The notes below the pieces were generated by a model that had not been told where the DNA came from, ran no database searches, and saw nothing but the letters and a program-made list of their open reading frames with translations. A stretch of DNA of 64,000 bases from the NCBI RefSeq assembly GCF_014904695.1, contig NZ_JACXXN010000003.1:173405-237404 (forward strand), written 5' to 3'. Below, piece by piece: positions 36,162 through 45,435 of this stretch. A program made the translations under genes and the position numbers. Positions within the stretch are counted from its first letter, which is position 1, and each line of letters starts with the position of its first letter. Origin of the DNA: Nostoc sp. MG11. Lineage in GTDB: Bacteria > Cyanobacteriota > Cyanobacteriia > Cyanobacteriales > Nostocaceae.

Positions 36162-36773
36162 ATGATTAGTAATTTTCTAAGTAATAAAAAGCAAATTTTT
36201 GACCGCTGGGCATCGAGCTATGATACGCTCTTTCCTTCAGTTATTTATCAAGCCATTCACAAACGGCTACTCTCAAAAGTTGATTTACAAAATCGGCCAA
36301 ATGTGCTTGACTTAGGCTGTGGTACTGGACGCTTACTAGAACGTCTAGCAACTGAATTTCCTGACTTGCGCGGTACTGGATTGGATTTATCTCCTCAGAT
36401 GTTAAGAGTAGCAAGACAGAAAAACCGCCACCATCCCCGTTTAATTTATGTTGAGGGTAAAGCTGAGTCTCTTCCCTTTGCCGACGGTCAATTTGATGCT
36501 GTTTTTAACACCATAAGTTTCTTACACTATTCGGAACCAAAACAGGTTTTAAGTGAGGTGGCGCGGGTACTTGCTCCGGGTGGAAAGTTCTACTTGGTTG
36601 ATATCACCTCCAAAAGCCAGGCAGCATCAGAGTTAGTGGCAGCCTCTCCTGCTAAAATTAGATTCTACAGCCCAGAGAGTCGTGAAGCCCTAGGCTTTGA
36701 TGCCGGACTACTTTGTTTAAGTCACCACTATTTATTAGGCCCTGTTTTGCTGACGATTTTTGCTAAACCATAA
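36162..36773 (+). CDS. Class I SAM-dependent methyltransferase (UbiE-like)
   Basis: 203 residues. SAM motif I is VLDLGCGTGRLLERLA near residue 48, with TGLDLSPQMLRVARQK (motif post-I), LPFADGQFDAVFNTISF (motif II) and ARVLAPGGKFYLVDI (motif III). Substrate unknown; the pattern is of small-molecule methyltransferases. A hairpin (36783-36806) follows. Confidence 0.9.
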   Translation: MISNFLSNKKQIFDRWASSYDTLFPSVIYQAIHKRLLSKVDLQNRPNVLDLGCGTGRLLERLATEFPDLRGTGLDLSPQMLRVARQKNRHHPRLIYVEGKAESLPFADGQFDAVFNTISFLHYSEPKQVLSEVARVLAPGGKFYLVDITSKSQAASELVAASPAKIRFYSPESREALGFDAGLLCLSHHYLLGPVLLTIFAKP

Positions 36774-36782
36774 TTAAATAAA

Positions 36783-36806
36783 GTGCATTAATTAAAACTA
36801 ATGCAC
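36783..36806. terminator. Hairpin between methyltransferase and amylase genes
   Basis: GTGCATTA and TAATGCAC are exact inverted repeats around an 8-base loop. A second small stem, TTGACC/GGTCAA, with a following T-run lies about 20 bases on. Together they probably terminate the convergent transcripts. Confidence 0.5.
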
Positions 36807-36880
36807 TGGCAAAAAAACAAAAAATTGACCAATAACGAAAGGTCAATATTTTTGATATTGGGAAGTATTACGACATTTAA

Positions 36881-38734
36881 CTACACCAAAATTGCCATTC
36901 CAGAGGGAGGCAAATCAATCCGCACAGTTGCTCGTGCATCGTTATGATGTTGCACAGCTACAGTTTGGTCGCGTGGTGGATGGCGTAACTGTGAATCACT
37001 CCAGTCACTTTTGTATAAAAAAGTCATGGTTGAGTTGTGCGGATGTATGAAAGTATCGACTGTCACCTCTGCACCTCGGCCTTCTAAGCCGTGGGTGTTT
37101 AACACCATCAGTACCTCTGTGTCAAATAAAATTTGTGACCAAGCAACTACTTCTCCTTGTCCAGGAATTGAGAACGGATAGTTACAAAAGGATGTTTCGC
37201 GTAGGTAGTGATGTCCTCGGCGCAATGCTTTGCCTATTTTATCTTGTCGGTTGCGAATATGGGCGATCGCAGCTATCCGCAAATAAGTAGGATGGTCAAT
37301 GTTAAAGAAATGACAGCCTGCTGTTTGAAATGCACCAAAAGCACCACCAAACATTGCTTCCCGGATGTATCTATCTTCAGCTAATCGCCCACCTTCTGCG
37401 CTGTAGTCGTGATAACCTGCGTTGCCGTCAAAAGCCTGTTCTGTCCCGTAATATATAGAAGGAATTCCCGGCATAGTTAATTGCACGCCAACAACGTGAG
37501 CAACCTGTTCATAAAGGTTAGGGACGTTGCTATATGCGGCAAACCGCTGCTTCCATCCACGGGATAACATATCATGGTCATCCAAAACGGAGACATGGTA
37601 TAACCCAATTTGACGGTATTTTCCGGCAATTTTATCTTCGCTGTACAAATCAAAAAACTGTTTTGGCTGCGCTAAACCCTTCGCCATTGCAGTCAAATCA
37701 TTTGGGGCGCTAATAATGTCTAGTACTGCGCTCAGGTTGCGACCAATAATATCTATGTATGCACCAGCCATCGTATCAGAAGCTATTTCTCCGGTTAACA
37801 GAAAATTATCCTTACCGATGGATTGAGCATATTCACGAATCGCAGTACAGAATTTGCGAGAATCTTCGGGAGAAACGTGCTTGACTGCATCTATCCGAAA
37901 CCCATCGCAGTCAGATAGAGCAATCCAATACTGATATACTCTCGCTATAGCCGCAATCACTTGATTGTTTTCTAAGTTTAAGTCTTTGAGATCGTAAAAG
38001 TCGCCACGGCGAAATTCTGCATTGGGACTCAGTGGGTCTTCCCAATATGACACATCCCACCTGCCAATCTCACCAGCACGGGTATACCAATCGAGATTTT
38101 GAAATTCTTGGGGCCAAACGCCATCGTCGGGGGTGGCGATTTCCGGGATACTTTCCCCATTGTGAGAACGCCAGCCATGAACGGGATAGGGAGGAGAGAA
38201 GCGGTAAGGCATTGTACTAGAACTACCACTTTCATCCTGATAAAACCAGTTGTTACCGCTATGGTTGTAGATTATATCTAGGATGACGTACATACTGCGA
38301 TCGTGGGCAGCATCAATTAAATCTCTTAAATCCTGGCGAGTTCCAAAACGGGGGTCAATATCCAAAAAATTTTGAATACCGTAACCGTGGTAAGTTTCTA
38401 AGTCTGGGCGTTGTCGCCAAGGTGGATTCAGCCAAAGCGTTGTTACTCCCAGTCGTTGCAAGTAATCTAACTTACTCTTAACTCCCTTAAGAGTACCACC
38501 AACGAACTTATTACCAGCTGCCATCCAGCTAGCTTTGTCTTTGACTTGAAATCTTAATGGGTTAGTGCGGTCAAAAAGTTCTCTTTGATTTTCATCACCA
38601 TCACTGAATCTATCCGGTAGCAACTGATACAAAATTTGGTCGCGCCAACTGACAGGACTCAGATGAACCCTCCCACGTGGCTTTAGGTCTGCTTCGGAAA
38701 GTTTTTGGGGTGCAAATTCTTCAACTTTAGCCAT
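36881..38734 (-). CDS. Alpha-amylase family glycosyl hydrolase (GH13)
   Basis: 617 residues. The four GH13 regions are visible: ILDIIYNHSGNN (region I), DGFRIDAVKHVS (region II, catalytic Asp), LLTGEIASD (region III, Glu) and VSVLDDHDMLS (region IV, Asp). The protein acts on alpha-1,4-glucans such as glycogen or maltodextrins; exact product not decided. There is no signal peptide, so it is likely cytoplasmic. It lies downstream of hypB, on the same strand, but 235 bases and a regulatory-looking gap separate them, and it is probably an independent gene. Confidence 0.9.
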   Translation of the reverse strand: MAKVEEFAPQKLSEADLKPRGRVHLSPVSWRDQILYQLLPDRFSDGDENQRELFDRTNPLRFQVKDKASWMAAGNKFVGGTLKGVKSKLDYLQRLGVTTLWLNPPWRQRPDLETYHGYGIQNFLDIDPRFGTRQDLRDLIDAAHDRSMYVILDIIYNHSGNNWFYQDESGSSSTMPYRFSPPYPVHGWRSHNGESIPEIATPDDGVWPQEFQNLDWYTRAGEIGRWDVSYWEDPLSPNAEFRRGDFYDLKDLNLENNQVIAAIARVYQYWIALSDCDGFRIDAVKHVSPEDSRKFCTAIREYAQSIGKDNFLLTGEIASDTMAGAYIDIIGRNLSAVLDIISAPNDLTAMAKGLAQPKQFFDLYSEDKIAGKYRQIGLYHVSVLDDHDMLSRGWKQRFAAYSNVPNLYEQVAHVVGVQLTMPGIPSIYYGTEQAFDGNAGYHDYSAEGGRLAEDRYIREAMFGGAFGAFQTAGCHFFNIDHPTYLRIAAIAHIRNRQDKIGKALRRGHHYLRETSFCNYPFSIPGQGEVVAWSQILFDTEVLMVLNTHGLEGRGAEVTVDTFIHPHNSTMTFLYKSDWSDSQLRHPPRDQTVAVQHHNDARATVRIDLPPSGMAILV

Positions 38735-38970
38735 GAGGATTTACGCATTGATATGAAAATTAGAACATTCACCTCCCATGTTTGGAAAATTACTTTTATT
38801 TGTCATGAATCCACAGAGGGATTTGATTATAAAACTAGTCTTTTTTCAAGAGTAGCGATCGCGCTTGACACTGAATTGGAAACGCGATCGCTTAAAATAA
38901 CTTCAGACTGCTGCTTTAAGCAATAGTTTCCTATAAAAAATGGAATACTGAGCGATCGCAGTCTTGGCAG

Positions 38971-39816
38971 TTAGACAGAAAATGGGTTTGATAAGTCTGC
39001 TACCTTTTGAGATAGCCATTTATACCAACTATCTAATCCTATTCCTGTAGTTACAGAAACCTGAAAAATCTGAATTTGAGGATTTACTTGCTGAGCATAT
39101 TCTATGCACTTTTGAACATCAAACTGTACATAAGGTAGTAAATCAATTTTAGTGAGAATCATCACCTCACTAGCACGGAACATGTAGGGATATTTTATCG
39201 GCTTATCTTCTCCCTCCGTCACAGAGAGAATCACAACTTTTGCCTGTTCTCCCAAATCAAATAAGGCTGGACAAACCAGATTCCCAACATTCTCAATCAT
39301 CACCACTGAATTCAGCGGCGGATTCAATTTGTGTAAACCCCTGTCTATCATTGATGCATCGAGATGACAGCCTGTTCCGGTATTAATTTGGATTACTTTA
39401 CAACCTGTTTCTTTAATCTTTTGAGCGTCATTAGTAGTTTCTTGGTCGCCTTCAATGACACTAATAGATAATTGATGCTTTAAATCATTAATAGTTTGAG
39501 TTAAGAGAGTTGTTTTCCCCGCGCCAGGAGAACTCATTAAATTTAATGCTAAAATATTTCGACCTTTAAACCATCCTCGATTTTGGGCTGCTAACAAGTT
39601 ATTTTTGGCTAAAATATCTTGTTCCAAAGATATAGTTGTGCCATGTACTTTAGCATGAATTTGAGATGCTTCTGTGTGAGTATCGTGACTATGAGAATGG
39701 GTGATAACAGTACCATCAGATAAAGTGTGGGTATGATGGTGGTGTTCAACGTCACTTGCTTCCAAATTGGTTATTTTGGTTTCGCCATTATCGGAACAAC
39801 CGCAAGTTACACACAT
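38971..39816 (-). CDS. hypB: Hydrogenase nickel incorporation protein HypB
   Basis: 281-residue GTPase for nickel insertion. The N-terminal MCVTCGCSDNGETK has the high-affinity metal site (CGC), followed by a His-rich stretch (VEHHHHTHTL, HSHSHDTH) that can store nickel. The G-domain motifs are SSPGAGKTTLL (P-loop), IEGDQETTND, ENVGNLVCPA and ILTKIDLL. It is the last gene of the leftward hyp operon and overlaps hypA by ten bases. Acts with HypA on the large subunit HupL. Confidence 0.96.
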   Translation of the reverse strand: MCVTCGCSDNGETKITNLEASDVEHHHHTHTLSDGTVITHSHSHDTHTEASQIHAKVHGTTISLEQDILAKNNLLAAQNRGWFKGRNILALNLMSSPGAGKTTLLTQTINDLKHQLSISVIEGDQETTNDAQKIKETGCKVIQINTGTGCHLDASMIDRGLHKLNPPLNSVVMIENVGNLVCPALFDLGEQAKVVILSVTEGEDKPIKYPYMFRASEVMILTKIDLLPYVQFDVQKCIEYAQQVNPQIQIFQVSVTTGIGLDSWYKWLSQKVADLSNPFSV

Positions 39817-40148
39817 ACTTCCTCTATTTCTATTTCCTTAATTTTCAGTTCTTCACCAGCGATTAAATCTAATCGCGTGCTACCGCATTTACAGATACCA
39901 AAGGGTTTATCTAAAGGAATTTCTGCACTACATTGGCAACATCGCCCTAAGCCAGGAATTTCCCTAATTTCTAATATCGCCCCTGCTAAAACTGTGTTTT
40001 GAGTGCAAATATCAAAACAAAATTGCACAGCATCAGGCATAATAGCTGAAAGTTGACCAATTTCTAATAGAACACGTTGCACTTTTGCCCCTTTAGCGTG
40101 TTCAGCTACAATGGCTACAATATTTTGGGTAATTCCTAATTCATGCAT
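39807..40148 (-). CDS. hypA: Hydrogenase maturation nickel metallochaperone HypA
   Basis: 113 residues starting MHELGITQNIVAIVAEHA at 40148; the N-terminal Met-His-Glu binds nickel in this family. The C-terminal zinc site is C-x2-C...C-x-C: GRCCQCSAEIP and GICKCGSTRLDLI. It delivers nickel to HupL with HypB. The frame continues 24 bases further upstream, but the MHE start is obligatory for function. Confidence 0.95.
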   Translation of the reverse strand: MHELGITQNIVAIVAEHAKGAKVQRVLLEIGQLSAIMPDAVQFCFDICTQNTVLAGAILEIREIPGLGRCCQCSAEIPLDKPFGICKCGSTRLDLIAGEELKIKEIEIEEVCV

Positions 40149-40165
40149 ATAAAAACTATCAATTA

Positions 40166-41269
40166 TTAACAAATACGCGGCAGTTGTTCCCCAACTAACA
40201 TATCAACAATTCGTTCTGTGCCAAAAGCTGTTTTCAACAAGACAACACCTGGAGGTGAAGGTATAACTTCGCCAATAATACAAGCATCTTTGCCTGATGG
40301 GTGGGATTTCATAGCTGATAAAACAACTTCTGCATTTTCGCCCGGTACTATTACTACTAACTTACCTTCATTTGCTAAATATAAAGGATCTAAACCTAAA
40401 ATTTCACAAATCCCTTTTACTTCTTCGCGCACTGGGATAGACTGCTCATACAGACGAATTCCTACATCAGAACTGAGAGCAAATTCATTTAGAACTGTAG
40501 CTAAACCACCGCGAGTTGCATCCCGCATAGCATGAACTTTGGGACAAACATTGAGGATAGTTTTCACTAAACTATATAACGACTGACAGTCGCTTTCTAT
40601 ATTAGTTTCTAAGGCTAATTCGCCACGAGCAATTAAAATTGCTGCTCCATGATTACCCAATTCGCCATTAATAATTACTGCATCTCCAGGTTGAAGATTG
40701 TGAGCAGAAATAGTAATTCCTGAAGGAATGACACCAATACCAGCAGTATTAATAAATAGTTTATCAGCAGCACCACGATGTACAACTTTTGTATCACCCG
40801 TGACAATTTGCACGCCTGCTTTTTTTGCAGCTAATTTCATACTCACAGCAACCCGCCGTAGGGTTTCTACAGTTAGTCCTTCTTCTAAAATCACGCTACA
40901 AGTCAGATATAAGGGTTTAGCACCACTGACAGCTAAATCATTAATTGTGCCGTTAATAGCTAATTCTCCTATATCACCGCCGGGAAAAAATAAAGGGTCT
41001 ACGACATAAGAATCTGTTGTAAAAGCTAGTCTGTCTCCCTGTTGTATGAGACTGGTTAAATCGAACGTGGCTTGGTCTTCTAATTGGGAGAGAATTGGAT
41101 TATCAAAATTACTGACAAAGATATCATCAATTAAATCGCGCATAGCTTTACCACCACTGCCATGCGCGAGATTTATATGAGTATCTTGCACTTTACCTTG
41201 GCGGCGGCGGACTTGTTCTAATTTTTGAAAGAGAGGATTTTGTGCTGAATTAGTGGGATAAAGATTCAT
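40166..41269 (-). CDS. hypE: Carbamoyl dehydratase HypE
   Basis: 367-residue PurM-like ATPase that, with HypF, makes the cyanide ligands of the NiFe site on its C-terminal Cys. Motifs: LAHGSGGKAMRDLIDDIF, VTGDTKVVHRGAADKLF and MRDATRGGLATVLNEFA. The C terminus is EQLPRIC, with the required last Cys. Lies between hypD and hypA, 17 bases before the latter. Confidence 0.96.
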   Translation of the reverse strand: MNLYPTNSAQNPLFQKLEQVRRRQGKVQDTHINLAHGSGGKAMRDLIDDIFVSNFDNPILSQLEDQATFDLTSLIQQGDRLAFTTDSYVVDPLFFPGGDIGELAINGTINDLAVSGAKPLYLTCSVILEEGLTVETLRRVAVSMKLAAKKAGVQIVTGDTKVVHRGAADKLFINTAGIGVIPSGITISAHNLQPGDAVIINGELGNHGAAILIARGELALETNIESDCQSLYSLVKTILNVCPKVHAMRDATRGGLATVLNEFALSSDVGIRLYEQSIPVREEVKGICEILGLDPLYLANEGKLVVIVPGENAEVVLSAMKSHPSGKDACIIGEVIPSPPGVVLLKTAFGTERIVDMLVGEQLPRIC

Positions 41270-41326
41270 ATTAAAACGTAGAGGAACGCAGAGTTTTTTT
41301 CTACGACAAATTTGCCTAAAGTTGTA

Positions 41327-42511
41327 TTAATCCAAAGAGATACCGCAAGAAGGAAGGGGTTTTTGAGTTATAGGTATCTTTGGTTTTTCAGCTATTGTTT
41401 TCTTGGCAATATTAGATAGTCGTCCATATTTGTAGTAAGCTGCACAAGCACCTTCGGAAGATACCATACAAGTGCCAATGGGTGTTTCGGGAGTACAAGC
41501 TGTACCAAATACTTTGCATTGCCAAGGTTTTAATACGCCTTTAAGAATTTCTCCACATTGACAAGCTTTATGGTCGGCTACTTTGAGATTAGGAATGGTA
41601 AATTTAAGTTCGGCATCAAATTGGGCGTATTCGGGTCGAATTTTTAAGCCAGAATAGGGTATATCTCCCAAGCCTCGCCAATCAAAACTATCTCGCACAG
41701 CAAAAACTTTGTTCATAGCTTGAAGCGCCATTGTATTTCCAGCTTTTTGCACTATGCGGTTATATTGGTTTTCGACTTCACAACGATTTTCTATTAGCTG
41801 TTGCAACAGCATCCAAATTGATTGGAGAATATCTAAAGGTTCAAATCCTGAGATCACAATTGGCTTATGATATTGTTGGGCAATAAATTCATAAGGCTCA
41901 GTGCCAATTACCATGCTGACGTGGCCAGGGCCAACAAATCCATCTAGTTGCAAGTCGGGATTGTCTAGCAGTGCTTGAAGGGCGGGAATCACGAGGACGT
42001 GATTAGAAAACATACTAAAGTTATGAATTTTTTCGGCTGCTGCTTGCAGGATGGTGAAGGCGGTGCTGGGGGCGGTGGTTTCAAAGCCTAGGGCGAAGAA
42101 GACTACTTCTTTACTGGGGTTATCTCTAGCAATTTGCAGGCTATCTAAGGGAGAGTACACCATACGGATATCTGCGCCTGTAGCTTTGGCTTGCAGTAGG
42201 CTAGTTTTGGAACCGGGAACTCGCATGGTATCGCCAAATGTGGCCAGGATGACGTTATGATTTTGGGAGATTGCGATCGCATCATCTAACCTACCCTTTG
42301 GCATAACGCATACTGGACAACCAGGCCCATGAATTAATTCAATGGCATCGGGCAGAATTTCTTCAATACCGTACTTAAATATAGAATGGGTATGCCCACC
42401 GCATACTTCCATGATTTTGATTGGTTTTTCTAGTTGCTGGCATAATTTTGCAACTTCGCGGCGTAAGGCTTCAGCTTTTTCGGGTTCTCGGAATTCGTCA
42501 ACGTATTTCAT
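41327..42511 (-). CDS. hypD: Hydrogenase formation protein HypD
   Basis: 394 residues. HypD holds the Fe(CN)2CO unit with HypC. Conserved segments: IMEVCGGHTHSIFKYGIEEI, LIHGPGCPVCVMPKGRLDDA and a C-terminal Cys cluster for the 4Fe-4S centre (ACQCGEILKGVLKPWQCKVF, GTACTPETPIGTCMVSSEGA). All expected Cys positions appear present. The last 30 residues are a Lys/Pro-rich tail longer than in E. coli HypD. Confidence 0.96.
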   Translation of the reverse strand: MKYVDEFREPEKAEALRREVAKLCQQLEKPIKIMEVCGGHTHSIFKYGIEEILPDAIELIHGPGCPVCVMPKGRLDDAIAISQNHNVILATFGDTMRVPGSKTSLLQAKATGADIRMVYSPLDSLQIARDNPSKEVVFFALGFETTAPSTAFTILQAAAEKIHNFSMFSNHVLVIPALQALLDNPDLQLDGFVGPGHVSMVIGTEPYEFIAQQYHKPIVISGFEPLDILQSIWMLLQQLIENRCEVENQYNRIVQKAGNTMALQAMNKVFAVRDSFDWRGLGDIPYSGLKIRPEYAQFDAELKFTIPNLKVADHKACQCGEILKGVLKPWQCKVFGTACTPETPIGTCMVSSEGACAAYYKYGRLSNIAKKTIAEKPKIPITQKPLPSCGISLD

Positions 42512-42735
42512 AGGGATTTAGGAATAGTAGATTTTACCTATAAATTAATTTCGCTATTTTGTAAAATATTTTTTTACGAACCGCCAAGGACGCCAAAAAC
42601 GCCAAGTAAGAAGGAAAGGCGTGAGTTTGAAAATTAGTAGATTATACTTATTACAAAAGTCCTCATTCTAAACTCTTTCTCTGCGCCTCCGCGCCTCTGC
42701 GTGAGGCAAAAACATTTATCCAACAGGTCTATTAT

Positions 42736-42996
42736 TTAATTACTAATAGTTGCTTGTGCTGCTGCTAATTCCTGAAATAATTGTAATGTTTCCGCCGCTT
42801 CTTGTTCATTAATTCGATTCATGGCAAAGCCAACATGTACTAGCACCCAATCCCCAACACAAGATTCCGGGGGATGTTGTTCGTCAACTATGCACGCAAT
42901 ATTTACTTGGCGCTTGACGCCACCAATGTTAACAATGGCTAATTTATGGTTAACGTTGGTAATTTCGATAATTTGTCCGGGAATTCCTAAGCACAT
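42736..42996 (-). CDS. hypC: Hydrogenase assembly chaperone HypC
   Basis: 86 residues starting MCLGIPGQIIEITN; the Cys after the initiator Met is the one that binds HypD and iron. The core GGVKRQVNIACIV and the motif GDWVLVHVGFAMNRI are typical of HypC/HupF. A 96-base gap separates it from hypF and a longer 224-base gap from hypD. Confidence 0.95.
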   Translation of the reverse strand: MCLGIPGQIIEITNVNHKLAIVNIGGVKRQVNIACIVDEQHPPESCVGDWVLVHVGFAMNRINEQEAAETLQLFQELAAAQATISN

Positions 42997-43092
42997 TATT
43001 ATTTTCCTTTTTTAAGGATAAACGAACCACAGAGGCACTGAGAACACAGAGAAAATAATTTATGAGAAAAAATTTTGTTAAAATATCAAGAA

Positions 43093-45435
43093 TTAAGTCA
43101 GAATTTGAGCGGCTGTAATGACGGCTTGTCCTAGAGATATACCGCCATCATTAGTAGGAACTAAGCTGTGAGTAAGTACATTTATTCCTAATATTTTTAA
43201 CCGCTTAGTAACTTGTTCTAACAATACAGTATTTTGAAATACACCTCCTGTTAGGGCTACTTGATTAATCGTATTTTCTTGACAAAGACGATTAACTATT
43301 TCTGTAATGACATTAGCTAAACTTTTATGAAATTTTGCAGCTATAACTGGTTGTGAAATTTCCTGCTGCAAGTCATTGAGTAAGGCTTGCCACATTGGAC
43401 TTGGGTCTATACAATAAATACTATCTAAAAATCTAAAATTAAAAGGATAAGTTACTATTTCTTTATTATTATTTAAGCTATTGATATCGACTAATGCTTC
43501 CATTTCAATTGCTGCTTGTCCTTCATAGCTACACTCTTCAGGGCAAATACCGATAGCCGCAGCTACGGCATCGAACAACCGTCCCACTGAGGATGTTAGA
43601 GGTGAGTTAATCCCTTTTTCCATAAGCTGATTGAGTAGCTGAAGTGGCTTTTGTTTCAAAAATTGTATAATTTCTAAATCCGCATATTGTTGTTGGTGAT
43701 TATCCCAAACATCAGTAGCTATTAAATGGGCATAGGTATTACGCCAAGGTTGATAAATTGTTTGTTTACCGCCAATCATTGCTACTGGTTGAAATGTTGC
43801 TAAGCGCTTAAATGTACAATAATCTGCTAATATAAATTCTCCACCCCATAGTGTATTATCTGCACCGTAACCTAATCCATCTAAAGCAATGCCTAAAACT
43901 GGAGACGAATCTAGAGGAATACCATTTTCTGCCATGCAAGCAGCAATGTGAGCATGATGATGTTGGATTGGGTAAAGTTTGATTTGATTAGCGGCTGCTA
44001 GTTTTTTGCCGAGTTTGCTTGAAAGATATTCTGGATGAATATCAATGGCTATAGCTTCTGGTTTATGCTCAAATAAATTTAAGTATAAATTTAATGTATC
44101 TTGATAAGCATTAAAAACCGCAGCATCTTCTAAATCTCCCAAATGTTGAGAAAGAATTGCTTGACCTTCACGCAACAGGCAAAAAGTATTTTTTAACTCA
44201 CTACCCATTGCTAAAATTTGCGGCACGTTGTGAAATCCAGGTGGTAAATTAATCGGTGTTGGCGCGTATCCTCTAGCACGGCGAATTGTTTGTACTTTAT
44301 CACCAACAACCCTGACTACTGAATCATCCACTCTATTAATAATCTCCCGATTGTGGAAGAGAAAATAATCGGCAATCGTTCCTAATTTATCTCTTGCCTC
44401 ATCATTATTAATACATTGTGGTTCATCAGCAAGATTACCACTAGTTAAGACAATTGGGTGATTCATCCGCCTGAGAATTAGGTGATGCAAAGGTGTATTA
44501 GGTAGCATAAAACCGAGGGCATTTTGCACAGGTGCAACTGAAGGCGCTACCTGTTTTTTTCCTATCGTTTGCATTAAAACAATCGGTGCAGCAGTACTTA
44601 CTAATAATTTTCTTTCCTTGGCGTTGACTGTACAATATTCCTCAATTACTGCTAAATCCCGCGCCATCAAAGCCAAGGGTTTATGATAGCGTCTTTTGCG
44701 CTGACGCAGTTTTTGCACTGCTGTTTCCTGTATCGCATCGCAAGCTAAATGAAAACCACCTAACCCCTTAATTGCTACAATCTGACCTTTTTGCAACAGG
44801 GTACAAACGGCATCAACATCATCTAACATGGAGAACATGGAAGCGGTAACAGGTTTACCATCAGCACGTTCTAGCCAAGCTGTAGGGCCGCAAGTGTGAC
44901 AAGCTATAGGTTGAGCGTGAAAGCGACGATTTTCGACATTGTGGTATTCCTTCTCACATTCTGAACACATAGTAAACGCAGACATACTTGTATTGCATCT
45001 GTCATAAGGAATGGCACGCAGAATACTCAGGCGAGGGCCGCAATGAGTGCAATTAGTAAAAGGGTAACGATAAAAGCGGCTAAAGGGGTCGAAGATTTCT
45101 TGTTGACATTGTGGACAAGTGGCAGCATCAGGAGCAATTTCTGTTTTAATTGTGTTACTGACGCTACTAGAAATTACAAAATCATTAAAGTTAAATTCAC
45201 CTTTATAAGGAGTTCGTACCAGTTGATGAATTCTAGCTAATGGCGGACATTCTTGTTGTAATTTAGCGACAAATTTTGTTAAAGCCGCTTCACTACCAGA
45301 TGCCCGAATTAACACACCCTGTCCATCATTACAAACATCACCATACAACCCACAAGCTTTAGCCAAACGATATACAGTAGGGCGAAATCCCACCCCCTGA
45401 ACAGTACCGTAGACTCTAATTTCTTCAATCGCCAT
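43093..45435 (-). CDS. hypF: Carbamoyltransferase HypF
   Basis: 780 residues. N-terminal acylphosphatase domain (RVYGTVQGVGFRPTVYRLAK), two zinc-finger motifs (CPQCQQEIF... CTHCG and CSECEKEYH... CHTCG), a YrdC-like domain (IVAIKGLGGFHLACDAIQET) and a C-terminal Kae1-like domain (HHHAHIAACMAENGI; VALTGGVFQNTVLLEQV). It transfers the carbamoyl group of carbamoyl phosphate to HypE. The start overlaps the NHL gene end by eleven bases, so the two are coupled. Confidence 0.96.
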   Translation of the reverse strand: MAIEEIRVYGTVQGVGFRPTVYRLAKACGLYGDVCNDGQGVLIRASGSEAALTKFVAKLQQECPPLARIHQLVRTPYKGEFNFNDFVISSSVSNTIKTEIAPDAATCPQCQQEIFDPFSRFYRYPFTNCTHCGPRLSILRAIPYDRCNTSMSAFTMCSECEKEYHNVENRRFHAQPIACHTCGPTAWLERADGKPVTASMFSMLDDVDAVCTLLQKGQIVAIKGLGGFHLACDAIQETAVQKLRQRKRRYHKPLALMARDLAVIEEYCTVNAKERKLLVSTAAPIVLMQTIGKKQVAPSVAPVQNALGFMLPNTPLHHLILRRMNHPIVLTSGNLADEPQCINNDEARDKLGTIADYFLFHNREIINRVDDSVVRVVGDKVQTIRRARGYAPTPINLPPGFHNVPQILAMGSELKNTFCLLREGQAILSQHLGDLEDAAVFNAYQDTLNLYLNLFEHKPEAIAIDIHPEYLSSKLGKKLAAANQIKLYPIQHHHAHIAACMAENGIPLDSSPVLGIALDGLGYGADNTLWGGEFILADYCTFKRLATFQPVAMIGGKQTIYQPWRNTYAHLIATDVWDNHQQQYADLEIIQFLKQKPLQLLNQLMEKGINSPLTSSVGRLFDAVAAAIGICPEECSYEGQAAIEMEALVDINSLNNNKEIVTYPFNFRFLDSIYCIDPSPMWQALLNDLQQEISQPVIAAKFHKSLANVITEIVNRLCQENTINQVALTGGVFQNTVLLEQVTKRLKILGINVLTHSLVPTNDGGISLGQAVITAAQILT

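Noticed and set aside
38705..38926. Forward 73-residue frame upstream of the amylase gene
   Set aside because: Overlaps the amylase start and HIP1-rich spacer; no coding character.
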